The notes beneath the pieces were generated by a model. That model was not told where the DNA came from. It worked only from the letters and a program-made list of their open reading frames with translations, and did no database searches. The position numbers and the translations under genes are program-made. Below are positions 5,834-13,359 of a stretch of 22,891 nt of DNA, piece after piece. Each line of letters opens with the position of its first letter. Positions within the stretch are counted from its first letter, which is position 1. Source of the DNA: Thermoanaerobaculia bacterium (GTDB lineage Bacteria > Acidobacteriota > Thermoanaerobaculia > Multivoradales > UBA5704); assembly GCA_025937035.1 (NCBI GenBank), contig JAICSG010000003.1:1-22891 (forward strand), read 5' to 3'.

Positions 5834-6774
5834 TCGTCTCGGAGGCTTTGCTGGGTAACTGGCATTGCCTTTTCTTTTTTCTCCACTCGCTCCTTCTCTT
5901 CACGCGGCCGAAGATCCTCAATAAGCGTGAAGCTCCAGATCGGAAAGTCCGGCTGCTCAGGTCGCTTTACGCGGTAACGCAACTCGCGCACGAGCTCACC
6001 CAGGAAATCCAGCTCTTCGCGACGGTCTCCATCCATGGAGCCGAAGCGGATACCCCACGCAATGATGTAGGCCACCAAGTCCGCGATCTGGATCGCCGTG
6101 GTGAGCTCGCTATGCACGAAGAAGGGCTCAGGGATAACCCGGGCGGCTCTCAGGCGTCCTCTCAGGGTATTCCGAAAATACAAGGACATCTGATCCACTA
6201 GAACATGGCATCGAGAGCGCTCCAGCTCATCGAAGATGACGAGCCCAAGCTCCCCTACCTTACTTTCTTCAAGGAAGTAGAAGAATCTCTCGAAAAGATA
6301 GGCATAGTCCTTACGGAGGAACCCGCCCGCCGGACGTGGCGCGCTCCTCGGTACGATCGAGGCGAACGCCCGGACGTAGTGACTCACGCAAAGCTCTAGA
6401 ACCCTCGTGACAAAGGCGATTTTCGCCTGCGCCAGGGCGGTCAGCTCGGCTCGCGTGGTCCTACTCGAGGCCTGATGACCTTTCGCTTTCTCTCCCTTCT
6501 CAAGGCAGCTTTGCGCCAACTTCCGTCGTTCCTGCGGATCGAGCGAGGGAAGCTGGGCGGCAAGACGGAATGTCTTCCGTTTCAGGAGGCTCTTCCCTTT
6601 GAGCTCAAGAGCCCCGGCGGCGATCCGGCGGCCAAAGTGCTCGATTTCCGCCTCCTGGATGCGGCAGACGAGATTCCAGAGGTGCTGGTCCTGGATCGCT
6701 ACTCCAGCCAGCACCTCATAGGGGGAATCGTGCTGATCGACCCCCGATTCATCTACAAACAGTAGATAACTCAA
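5827..6774 (-). CDS. DUF3800 domain-containing protein
   Basis: The 315-aa product matches the DUF3800 pattern: an N-terminal strand with FVDESG (residues 6-11), a central IFDELERS, and a C-terminal helix TTAIQIADLVAYIIAWG. The spaced acidic residues (D8/E9, the DE of FDE, the D of IADL) resemble a metal-binding RNase H-like active site; that is an inference, and the family's function is unsettled. The C-terminus is a Lys/Glu-rich tail. The start is a TTG 9 nt after the metalloprotease stop, with GGAGG 13 nt upstream; it gives the expected short lead SYLLFVDESG. Base composition is visibly lower in GC (mid-50s by eye) than its neighbours and it uses many A/T-ending codons, a sign of recent transfer. 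DUF3800 genes often sit in mobile or phage-related regions, but no integrase is nearby. Confidence 0.82.
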   Translation of the reverse strand: MSYLLFVDESGVDQHDSPYEVLAGVAIQDQHLWNLVCRIQEAEIEHFGRRIAAGALELKGKSLLKRKTFRLAAQLPSLDPQERRKLAQSCLEKGEKAKGHQASSRTTRAELTALAQAKIAFVTRVLELCVSHYVRAFASIVPRSAPRPAGGFLRKDYAYLFERFFYFLEESKVGELGLVIFDELERSRCHVLVDQMSLYFRNTLRGRLRAARVIPEPFFVHSELTTAIQIADLVAYIIAWGIRFGSMDGDRREELDFLGELVRELRYRVKRPEQPDFPIWSFTLIEDLRPREEKERVEKKEKAMPVTQQSLRDEY

Positions 6775-6783
6775 GGGTTTGGC

Positions 6784-9312
6784 TCATCCTCCCCAGGAGC
6801 ACTCCTCCATCCCGCCCAGCAACCCGTCGTCCGGCATGCCGATCGGCTGGCCCGGGGGCGCCGCCGGCGGCTCGGGGCGCTTGGCGGCGTCCTCCACCCC
6901 GCGGCGGTCGAGATAGCGGTCGATCTCGCGGGCGAGGAAGGCGTCGTTGGCCGCCTCGGCGCCGGTGCCCCCCTTCTTCCCCAGCCGGCCCGCCAGCGAG
7001 TGGAGCTCGGCGTCCACCCGCGAGCGCACCCCCGGCGCCGCCATCGGATCGCGCGAGAGGTCGATCAGCCGCCGTACCAGCACCCACTGCTCGGTGCGCC
7101 GCACCTCCGCCAGCCGCTCGGACTTCGGAGCCCCGCCGCCGAACACCCGGCCCTCCATCCCCTTCAGCACCTCCTCCAGGCCCGGCAGCGACGGATCGCG
7201 GCGATGGAAATCCACCAGCCGGGCGGTCCGCTGAGGGTTGAGCAGCAGCCGCACGGCCATGTCCGCCCCGGTGGCGGCGGCCGAGAGGGGATCGAAGGTG
7301 GGCGAGGTCAGGCCGGCGAACATCTCCTCGTTCGGGTTGTACTCGTCCGGCCGCGGCAGCAGCAGATCGACGATCGAGTCCGGCAGATCGAGCGTCTCGG
7401 GAGAGAGCACGTCCAGGATCGCCGCCAGAGCCTTCCGCTGCGCCGCGCCGTCCACCGGCTTCGACGGCGGCTGGCCGTCCCCCCGCAGGGCGAAGGTGTA
7501 CTGGAGCCCGCCCACCACCTTGGAGGCCGCCTCCAGCTGATAGCGGTGGTGGAAGTAGAGGGGCACCAGCACCTCCTGGAGCAGGGCCAGCGGCTGCCCC
7601 GGGGCGACGTTGTGCTCGCCGAAGTGGGCGAGGCCGATGCGGCGCACCGCCAGCTCGTGGCGCAACCCCTCGGCGGCGTCCGGCCCGTTGTCCCAGAGAT
7701 GGGTGATCGGGCTGGCCGAGCCCTCCGGCCGGGCGTCCTGGTCGGTGAGGAAGATCAGCCCCTTCGACAGCCCCTCCTTCATGATCGCGTCGAGCCCCGC
7801 CTTCTCGTCCGTCCCCGGCGGAAATTCCGTGTAGCCGTAGCGGATGGCCTGGATGTCCCAGGCGCCCATGCCGGTGGCGTAGACGTTGGAGAAGTCGAGC
7901 TTGCCGTCCTTGATGCCCACGAGCGGCGCCGGATAGTCCATCACCGAGGCGCGGCCGTAGGTGGAGGCGGCGAAGTTGTGGGCGAGCCCCAGGCTGTGCC
8001 CCACCTCGTGCGCGGCGAGCTGGCGGATGCGCCGGAGGGCGAGCTGCACGGGATCGTCCGGCGCGCCGGTGCCCGTCTTGTCCGCCCCCTCCAACCCCTC
8101 GAAGATCAGCCGGTCCTGGCGCACCCGCAGCGAGCCCGGCGTGACGTGCCCCTTGAGCAGCTCCCCCGTGCGCGGATCGGTCACCCCGCCGCCGTAGGAC
8201 CAGCCGCGGGTCGCGCGGTGCACCCACTGGATGACGTTGTAGCGCACGTCGAGCGGGTCCGCCCCCGGCGGCAGCACCTTCACCTGGAAGGCGTCGATGA
8301 ACCCGGCCTTGTCGAACGCCTCCTTCCACCAGCCCGCCCCCTCGATCAGCGCGCTGCGGATCGGCTCCGGCGCGCCGGGATCGACGTAGTAGACGATCGG
8401 GTTCTTCACCCGCGAGCGCGCCGCCGTGGGATCGACCTTCTCCAGGCGGTGGCGGCTGAGAGAGCGGACGTCGACCGGCGCGGCGATGGGCGCCGCGTAG
8501 TCCTTGAACTCCACCCCGAAGTAGCCGGCGCGCGGATCGAAAAGCCGCGGCTTGTAGCCGGGGTCCGGCAGGCGCACCAGCGAGTGGTGCTGCACCAGGG
8601 TGACCGCGTTCGGGGTGGGCGCCGTCTCCCGCACCAGCCGCCCCGGGTCCGAGGACTGATAGGTGAGCAGGGCCTCGAATTCCACGTTCTCGGGGAAGGC
8701 CTTGCAATTCTCGGGGTCGACCACGCTCCGGGCGGGGTCGAGCGACCAGCTCCCCTGCTGGGCCAGCCGCATTTTGGCGGCGATTTCGTGGGCGTCGCGC
8801 ACCAGGAAGGGGGTGAAGTCGACCAGGGCGCTGCCGTCGGGGTCCTGGGCGGTGATCTCGCCGGCCCAGAGGATCGAGGTGGCGAACGACTCGCGCACCG
8901 CCTGCCGCTCGGCCGGGTCCTCGGTGAGGGCGCGGAACCTGAGGTTCGGCTGCTCCACCAGCACCCGTCCGCCCACCCGGCGGAAGGTGACGATGCGGGT
9001 GTCGCCGAGCTGGCCGCGGTCGAGCCCCACCGGATTCGAGCCCAGGCCGGTGGCGATCGCCTCCTGATAGATGTAGCTCGCCACCTCGCCGCTCTTGTCC
9101 TTCGCCGCCGGCACCTCCAGCCACACCTTCCCCTTCTGGCGGTCGACGTAGAAGGTCAGGAGCCCGGCCCGCTTCTCATAATTGGCGGTGGCCTTGGCGA
9201 TCGTGGGCGGCGCTCCGCTGGGGGCCTCCGCGGCTTCCTTGGGAGGCGCGGCGAAAGATGGCGTGGCGAGGAGGAGGGCGGCGGCGAGAGATCTCAGAAG
9301 GATTCGGTTCAT
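6784..9312 (-). CDS. Secreted zinc-dependent metalloprotease (DUF5117/DUF4953 type, metzincin)
   Basis: An 842-aa exported peptidase. The signal peptide is MNRILLRSLAAALLLATPSFA, probably cut after about residue 21. An N-terminal DUF5118/DUF5117-like beta-rich region (about 35-300, including GLGSNPVGLDRGQLGDTRIVTF) is followed by the catalytic domain with the metzincin zinc site HEVGHSLGLAH (H435, H439, H445; E436 catalytic) and the Met-turn SVMDYPAP about 15 residues later. The C-terminal part is helical. The start at 9312 is the only one that gives a complete signal peptide; its upstream GGGGAAACC is a weak ribosome binding site. It is divergent from the chloride channel gene with 88 nt between them, and the DUF3800 gene follows after 9 nt. 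Substrates are unknown; related proteins are abundant in Acidobacteriota and Bacteroidota. Confidence 0.92.
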   Translation of the reverse strand: MNRILLRSLAAALLLATPSFAAPPKEAAEAPSGAPPTIAKATANYEKRAGLLTFYVDRQKGKVWLEVPAAKDKSGEVASYIYQEAIATGLGSNPVGLDRGQLGDTRIVTFRRVGGRVLVEQPNLRFRALTEDPAERQAVRESFATSILWAGEITAQDPDGSALVDFTPFLVRDAHEIAAKMRLAQQGSWSLDPARSVVDPENCKAFPENVEFEALLTYQSSDPGRLVRETAPTPNAVTLVQHHSLVRLPDPGYKPRLFDPRAGYFGVEFKDYAAPIAAPVDVRSLSRHRLEKVDPTAARSRVKNPIVYYVDPGAPEPIRSALIEGAGWWKEAFDKAGFIDAFQVKVLPPGADPLDVRYNVIQWVHRATRGWSYGGGVTDPRTGELLKGHVTPGSLRVRQDRLIFEGLEGADKTGTGAPDDPVQLALRRIRQLAAHEVGHSLGLAHNFAASTYGRASVMDYPAPLVGIKDGKLDFSNVYATGMGAWDIQAIRYGYTEFPPGTDEKAGLDAIMKEGLSKGLIFLTDQDARPEGSASPITHLWDNGPDAAEGLRHELAVRRIGLAHFGEHNVAPGQPLALLQEVLVPLYFHHRYQLEAASKVVGGLQYTFALRGDGQPPSKPVDGAAQRKALAAILDVLSPETLDLPDSIVDLLLPRPDEYNPNEEMFAGLTSPTFDPLSAAATGADMAVRLLLNPQRTARLVDFHRRDPSLPGLEEVLKGMEGRVFGGGAPKSERLAEVRRTEQWVLVRRLIDLSRDPMAAPGVRSRVDAELHSLAGRLGKKGGTGAEAANDAFLAREIDRYLDRRGVEDAAKRPEPPAAPPGQPIGMPDDGLLGGMEECSWGG

Positions 9313-9400
9313 GGTTTCCCCGGAAAGAAAATCAAGGTCTCATGGGCGGGGGGAGTCTACCATCGGCTCTCCTCGATGATGATGTAGTCTCACTCCGGCC
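9313..9400. promoter_or_regulatory. Divergent intergenic region between metalloprotease and ClC genes
   Basis: These 88 nt must hold the start signals for both divergent genes unless they are read from further away. Weak -10-like boxes are visible: TAGTCT on the plus strand at about 9391-9396 region upstream of the ClC start and TAGACT on the minus strand near 9354-9359. No convincing -35 accompanies either, and neither gene has a strong ribosome binding site. Confidence 0.3.
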
Positions 9401-10999
9401 ATGCCCTCCCTCGACGACACTCTCTCCTCCAACGACATCACCAGGGAGATCCGGAATTTCGACCGCCGCCAGGAGCGGCGGCGGCGGGTGGTCCCCCGGG
9501 CGGCGCTGGTCGGGCTGCTCGCCGGGATCGTCGCCTCGGCCTTCCGGATGACCCTGGAAGGGCTGGACCACGCGCGCGACGCCCTGTTCCGGGCCGCCCA
9601 TGGGATGCCGCGGCCCTGGGGTCTGCTGCTGGTGATGGCCGTCTGCGGCACCGGCGCGGCGATCGGCCTCTGGCTGGTCCGCCGGTTCGCCCCCGAGACC
9701 TCGGGCAGCGGCATCCCCCATCTCAAGGCGGTGCTCCACCGGCTGCGCGGCATGCGGTGGCGGCGCATCCTGGTGGTCAAGTTCGCCAGCGGCGTGTTCG
9801 GGATCGGCGCCGGCCTGGCCCTGGGGCGCGAGGGGCCTACCGTGCAGATGGGCGGCTCCGTGGGCCAGATGGTGAGCCGCTGGCTGCGCAGCAACGCCCG
9901 CGAGCGCCACATCCTGATCGCCGCCGGCGCCGGGGCCGGCCTCGCGGCGGCCTTTAACGCGCCGCTCGCCGGGGTGATCTTCGTCCTCGAGGAGCTCCGC
10001 CGCGACTTCGCCCCCGGAGCCCTGACCGGAGCCTTCATCGCCTCGGTGACGGCCGACATCGTGGTGCGGCTGGCCATCAACCAGTCGCCCGTGTTCCACG
10101 TGACCAACCCGCCCGTGCCCCCGCTCTCCTGCCTCCCCCTGTTCCTGATCCTCGGCGTGGTGGCCGGCCTCCTCGGGGTCGCGTTCAACCGGACCCTGCT
10201 CGGCTCCCTGCGCCTGTTCGAGCGCACCGCGCGCTGGCCCTTCGGTCTCCCCGCGGCCCTGGTGGGGGCTGCCGTGGCCGTGGTCGGCTGGTTCGCTCCG
10301 GAGGCTCTGGGGGGCGGCAGCCCGCTGGTGCAGGACACCCTGAACGGCCGGATCGGGCTCGAGGCCGTCTCGATCTTCCTGCTGCTCCGCTTCGCGATGA
10401 CCATGACCAGCTACGGGACGGGCACCGCGGGAGGCATCTTCGCCCCTCTGCTGGTCCTCGGCGCCCAGGCCGGCCTGCTGGTGGGCCTCCTGGGCCAGCC
10501 GATCTTCCCGTCCGCCACGGGGTTCGGCTCCTCCTTCGCCGTGGTCGGCATGGCGGCGCTCTTCACCTCCATCGTCCGGGCACCGCTCACCGGCATCGTG
10601 CTGATCCTGGAGATGACCTCCAGCTACCCACTCATGCTGCCGCTCCTGGCCGCCTGCTTCACCGCCTACGCCCTGGCCGACATGCTCCACGACCGGCCGA
10701 TCTACGAGGCCCTGCTGGAGCGCGACCTCCTGCGCGGCAATGCCCGGCCGGCCGAGGGAGGGCAGGCGAAGATCGTCGAGGTCCTGGTCGAGGCCGGGGC
10801 CCCCTTCGACGGCCGCCGCGTGGCCGACCTCGGCCTCCCCCCGGGCTGCCTGCTGGTCACCATCCAGCGCGACGACCGCGACGAGGTCCCCTCCCGCGAC
10901 ACCGTCCTCCACGCCGGCGACCGCCTCACCGCCGTCGTGGCCCCGGCGGCCGTGGGCGGCATCGAGACGCTGCGGCATGGGGCGGACTACCGGGGGTAG
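9401..10999 (+). CDS. ClC-family chloride/proton antiporter with C-terminal RCK_C-like domain
   Basis: A 532-aa inner-membrane protein. After a basic N-terminal tail (1-30) it has the ClC fold with the three chloride-site motifs: GSGIPHLK (about 105-112), GREGPTVQ with the gating glutamate E144, and GGIFAPLL in the second half. A glutamate at the position of the internal proton-transfer residue (FVLEELRRDF, E197/E198) and the helix-R tyrosine (DRPIYEALL) are both present, which favours a coupled exchanger over a passive channel. The last 75 residues (IVEVLVEAGAPFDGRRVADLGLPPGCLLVTIQ to DRLTAVV) look like the regulatory RCK_C/TrkA_C domain rather than CBS domains. The ATG at 9401 has no clear ribosome binding site. 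The gene ends 29 nt before the toxin-antitoxin pair. Confidence 0.93.
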   Translation: MPSLDDTLSSNDITREIRNFDRRQERRRRVVPRAALVGLLAGIVASAFRMTLEGLDHARDALFRAAHGMPRPWGLLLVMAVCGTGAAIGLWLVRRFAPETSGSGIPHLKAVLHRLRGMRWRRILVVKFASGVFGIGAGLALGREGPTVQMGGSVGQMVSRWLRSNARERHILIAAGAGAGLAAAFNAPLAGVIFVLEELRRDFAPGALTGAFIASVTADIVVRLAINQSPVFHVTNPPVPPLSCLPLFLILGVVAGLLGVAFNRTLLGSLRLFERTARWPFGLPAALVGAAVAVVGWFAPEALGGGSPLVQDTLNGRIGLEAVSIFLLLRFAMTMTSYGTGTAGGIFAPLLVLGAQAGLLVGLLGQPIFPSATGFGSSFAVVGMAALFTSIVRAPLTGIVLILEMTSSYPLMLPLLAACFTAYALADMLHDRPIYEALLERDLLRGNARPAEGGQAKIVEVLVEAGAPFDGRRVADLGLPPGCLLVTIQRDDRDEVPSRDTVLHAGDRLTAVVAPAAVGGIETLRHGADYRG

Positions 11000-11005
11000 A
11001 CAAGG

Positions 11006-11022
11006 TAGAATGTCCCCAGGAG
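11006..11022 (+). promoter_or_regulatory. Candidate -10 (TAGAAT) and ribosome binding site of the DUF433 gene
   Basis: TAGAAT (11006-11011) matches 5 of 6 -10 bases but lacks a clear -35. AGGAG (11018-11022) lies 6 nt before the ATG at 11029, which fixes that start over the ATG at 11023, immediately next to the AGGAG. Confidence 0.4.
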
Positions 11023-11028
11023 ATGAAC

Positions 11029-11349
11029 ATGGCTTCCGCGCTTCCAGCGACACCCCTCTATCCTTACGTCGAGCTCGACGCGACCGGCGTCCCCATTCTG
11101 ACGGGAACGACGATGAAGGTCGCCGAGCTCGTGATGGCGCAGCGCGCCCATGGCTGGAGCCCGGAAGAGATCCACTTCCAGCACCCCTATCTCTCCCTCA
11201 GCCAGATCCACTCCGCGCTCGCCTACTACTGGGACCATCGGAGCGAGCTCGACCGCGACATCGAGCGGCGCTCCGCCCTCGCCGAGCAGGCGCGGCGGGA
11301 GGCCGGCCCTTCCCCTCTCGCTGAGAAGCTCCGCGCTCTCCGGCCTTGA
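11029..11349 (+). CDS. DUF433 family antitoxin
   Basis: The 106-aa product carries the DUF433 signature: GVPILTGTTMKVAELVMAQ, then GWSPEEIHFQHPYLSLSQIHSALAYYWDH. The family is a small helical, probably winged or tri-helical DNA-binding domain, commonly the antitoxin partner of DUF5615 PIN-like proteins. The C-terminal 35 residues (RSELDRDIERRSALAEQARREA) form a charged helix that probably wraps the toxin. The stop TGA overlaps the downstream TTG start as TTGA, the usual translational coupling of such pairs. Autoregulation of the promoter at 11006 is expected from the family type but no inverted repeat operator was identified. Confidence 0.86.
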   Translation: MASALPATPLYPYVELDATGVPILTGTTMKVAELVMAQRAHGWSPEEIHFQHPYLSLSQIHSALAYYWDHRSELDRDIERRSALAEQARREAGPSPLAEKLRALRP

Positions 11350-11693
11350 GCCTCGCTCTCTACATGGACGAGAACGTCCCCCGGGCCATCACGGGCGGGC
11401 TGCGCCTGCGGGGGATCGATGTCCTCACCGTCCAGGAGGACGGCCGCAGCGGGTTGGCCGACCCGGAGGTCCTCGACCGGGCCACGGAGCTCGGGCGCCC
11501 ACTCTTCTCCCAAGACGACGACCTTCTGGTCGAGGCGCAACGTCGGCAGACCGCGGGGATCCCGTTTGCCGGGGTCATCTATGCCCACCAACTCCACACC
11601 ACGATCGGCGACTGCGTTCGAGACCTGGAGCTGATCGCCAAGGCTGCCGATCCTGCCGATCTGGCCGATCGGGTCGAGTTCCTGCCCTTGTAG
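11346..11693 (+). CDS. DUF5615 PIN-like toxin
   Basis: The 115-aa product has the DUF5615 (PIN/Mut7-C-like) pattern: an N-terminal LYMDENVP with D-E near residues 8-9, LRLRGIDVLTVQEDG, a central DPEVLDRATELGRPLFSQDDDLL with the second acidic cluster, and a closing beta strand GVIYAHQ. These acidic positions are consistent with a Mg-dependent RNase. The TTG at 11346 overlaps the antitoxin stop; the ATG at 11364 would cut off the first strand (SLALY), so TTG is preferred. Together with the DUF433 gene it forms a type II toxin-antitoxin module. Activity is inferred from family, not shown here. Confidence 0.86.
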   Translation: MSLALYMDENVPRAITGGLRLRGIDVLTVQEDGRSGLADPEVLDRATELGRPLFSQDDDLLVEAQRRQTAGIPFAGVIYAHQLHTTIGDCVRDLELIAKAADPADLADRVEFLPL

Positions 11694-11742
11694 CTCCGCC
11701 CCAGAACCTTTCCCCTCCCCCAACGTACCCACCCTCAGGCCC

Positions 11743-11787
11743 TTGACCGCCGGAGGAATCTGTGGCCTATACTTCGCATTAGCGAAG
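11743..11787 (+). promoter_or_regulatory. Candidate promoter with operator-like palindrome upstream of the StyA-like gene
   Basis: TTGACC (11743-11748) and TATACT (11768-11773) resemble a sigma-70 promoter with a long 19-nt spacer. Overlapping the -10 and expected start site is a perfect inverted repeat, CTTCGC-ATTA-GCGAAG (11772-11787), well placed for a repressor. A leader of about 85 nt follows before the ATG at 11865. Confidence 0.5.
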
Positions 11788-11864
11788 CTTCTGTAACGAT
11801 CTTTGAATTGCGGTACGAAGTTGGGAGGGCACCGAACAACCCACGATCTCCCAAGGAGGGGACC

Positions 11865-13178
11865 ATGAGGAAGATCGCAATCGTCGGTGCTGGACAAGCT
11901 GGAATGGTCTTGGCCTTTGGCCTTTTGCAAGAGGGTTACGAGGTGACGGTCTTCGAGGGGAGACCGGCGGACGAGATCGAGAGGGGACCGATCCTGTCCA
12001 CCGCGATGGTCTTCGACCGTCAGCTCGACGTCGAACGCCGGTTGGGCCTGCAGGAATGGGAGGGGAAGGCGCCGGTCTGCAACGGCATGCACGCCACGCT
12101 GCGGCTGCCGAACGGCGAGATCGTCCTCCAGATCCAGGGCGGCCTCGACGAGACCTGCCAGGGGGTCGACGCCCGGATCAAGACCTCGACCTGGATGCGC
12201 CGCTTCGCCGAGCAGGGGGGTACGGTCGTCCATCAGGCGGTCAACCGCTCCACCCTCGAATCGCTGGCCGAGGCGTTCGACCTCGTCGCCGTTTCCACCG
12301 GCAAGGGGAGCCTCGGGGAGGTCTTCGAGATCGACCGCGAGCGCACCCTGTTCGACTCCCCGCCGCGGCGGCTGGGCGCGGTGATCCTCAAGGGGGTGCG
12401 CGAGTGGGAGGACATCCCGTACACCGCCCTCAAGTTCCAGTTCTTCATCCAGGCCGGGGAATTCTTCGCCATCCCCTTCTACTCGCACACCGGCCCCTGC
12501 CGGGCCGTCTGCTTCGAGGCCATCCCCGGCGGCCCGATGGACGTCTGGGGCGGCGTCGACAGCGCCGACAAGGCTCTGGCCACGGCCCTGCGGCTCCTCC
12601 GCGAGGGCTCTCCCCAGGACTGGCCCAACTACCAGAACGCCCAACTCGTCGATGAAAACGCCTGGCTGCGGGGAGCGATCACCCCCGTCGTCCGCAAGCC
12701 GGTCGGCCGCCTGCGCAATGGCAAGGCGGTGATGGCCCTGGGGGACGTGGCGGTGCTCAACGACCCGATCGGGGGCACCGGCGCCAACGACGCCATCCGC
12801 CAGGCCGACCGGATGATCCGGGCCATCCAGGAGCGCGGCGGCCAGCCGTTCGACGAGACCTGGATGCGGGAGACCTTCGACGCCTACTACCACGAGCGCG
12901 GCAAATACACTATGGAATTCACCCGGCTGATGACCGGCCCGATGACCGAGCCCTTCTGGAAGGTCCTCCAGGCCGCCGCCCAGTCGCCGGGCGTCGCCCA
13001 CACCTTCGCTAACATGTTCAACGACATCAAGGAGTCGCTGGGCTGGATGACCGACATGAGAGCCGCGGACGCCGTCTGCGCCGCGAATGCCAATGAGCTG
13101 CGGGGGGCCCGGATCCTGACCCTCCAGGAGGCGATGGCGAGGCTGGCTCCGCAGGGGGGAGCGGTGGAGGCGGCGTGA
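11865..13178 (+). CDS. StyA-like FAD-dependent monooxygenase (styrene monooxygenase family)
   Basis: A 437-aa flavoprotein of the two-component, group E monooxygenase type. Visible are the N-terminal dinucleotide-binding motif VGAGQAG (7-13) with the following E at the end of strand 2 (TVFEGRP), LVAVSTGKGSLGEVFE matching the StyA LLVVCTGKYALGKVFE block, and ALGDVAVLNDPIGGTGAND, the second FAD motif matching StyA GLGDIQATVDPVLGQGAN. Length and block order agree with StyA (about 415 aa). Real StyA epoxidises styrene or indole and needs the reductase StyB for FADH2; no StyB is in the window, so substrate and electron donor are open. The ATG at 11865 has a strong AAGGAGG ribosome binding site. 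The leader carries a palindrome (11772-11787). The stop abuts repeat copy 2. Confidence 0.85.
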   Translation: MRKIAIVGAGQAGMVLAFGLLQEGYEVTVFEGRPADEIERGPILSTAMVFDRQLDVERRLGLQEWEGKAPVCNGMHATLRLPNGEIVLQIQGGLDETCQGVDARIKTSTWMRRFAEQGGTVVHQAVNRSTLESLAEAFDLVAVSTGKGSLGEVFEIDRERTLFDSPPRRLGAVILKGVREWEDIPYTALKFQFFIQAGEFFAIPFYSHTGPCRAVCFEAIPGGPMDVWGGVDSADKALATALRLLREGSPQDWPNYQNAQLVDENAWLRGAITPVVRKPVGRLRNGKAVMALGDVAVLNDPIGGTGANDAIRQADRMIRAIQERGGQPFDETWMRETFDAYYHERGKYTMEFTRLMTGPMTEPFWKVLQAAAQSPGVAHTFANMFNDIKESLGWMTDMRAADAVCAANANELRGARILTLQEAMARLAPQGGAVEAA

Positions 13179-13321
13179 CCGCCCGGGCATGAATGCCCGG
13201 GCTACGTTGTTAACGAAAAGCCGGCGGAAGCCGGCTCCGGTGTTAGTTTTTCTAACCAGAGAGCCGGGTTCACCCGGCTTTTTGGTTGTGACGTAGCCCG
13301 GGGATTGATCCCCGGGCGGCC
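13179..13321. repeat. Palindromic repeat element, copy 2
   Basis: About 143 bp, same orientation and architecture as the element at 365-505. The left end palindrome is at 13182-13201 (CCCGGGCAT/ATGCCCGGG) and the right end palindrome is at 13297-13316, where both arms have changed together to CCCGGGGAT/ATCCCCGGG. Internal hairpins: AGCCGGC-GGAA-GCCGGCT (13219-13236), GTTAG/CTAAC around a T5 loop (about 13242-13256), and AGCCGGG-TTCA-CCCGGCT (13262-13279) followed by TTTT. It begins directly after the StyA-like stop codon. Confidence 0.85.
13262..13283 (+). terminator. Probable intrinsic terminator within repeat copy 2
   Basis: A 7-bp perfect stem with TTCA loop is followed by a short T run, 84 nt after the StyA-like stop codon. 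Stem and loop are identical to copy 1, so the element probably serves as a portable terminator. Confidence 0.5.
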
Positions 13322-13323
13322 TT

Positions 13324-13351
13324 GCCTGCCTGGCAGGCGATCTGCTACAAG
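13324..13351 (+). promoter_or_regulatory. Operator-like palindrome and -10 box upstream of the helicase gene
   Basis: GCCTGCC-T-GGCAGGC (13324-13338) is a perfect 7-bp inverted repeat. It lies directly before an extended -10-like TGCTACAAG (TACAAG at 13346-13351), so a bound regulator would cover the promoter spacer. The helicase ATG is 8 nt further on. Confidence 0.4.
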
Positions 13352-13359
13352 CAAGAGTC

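Noticed and set aside
7000..9387. Long plus-strand open frame (795 aa) antisense to the metalloprotease
   Set aside because: His/Arg/Gly/Pro-rich shadow typical of high-GC genes; the minus-strand frame has a signal peptide and an intact HExxHxxGxxH site.
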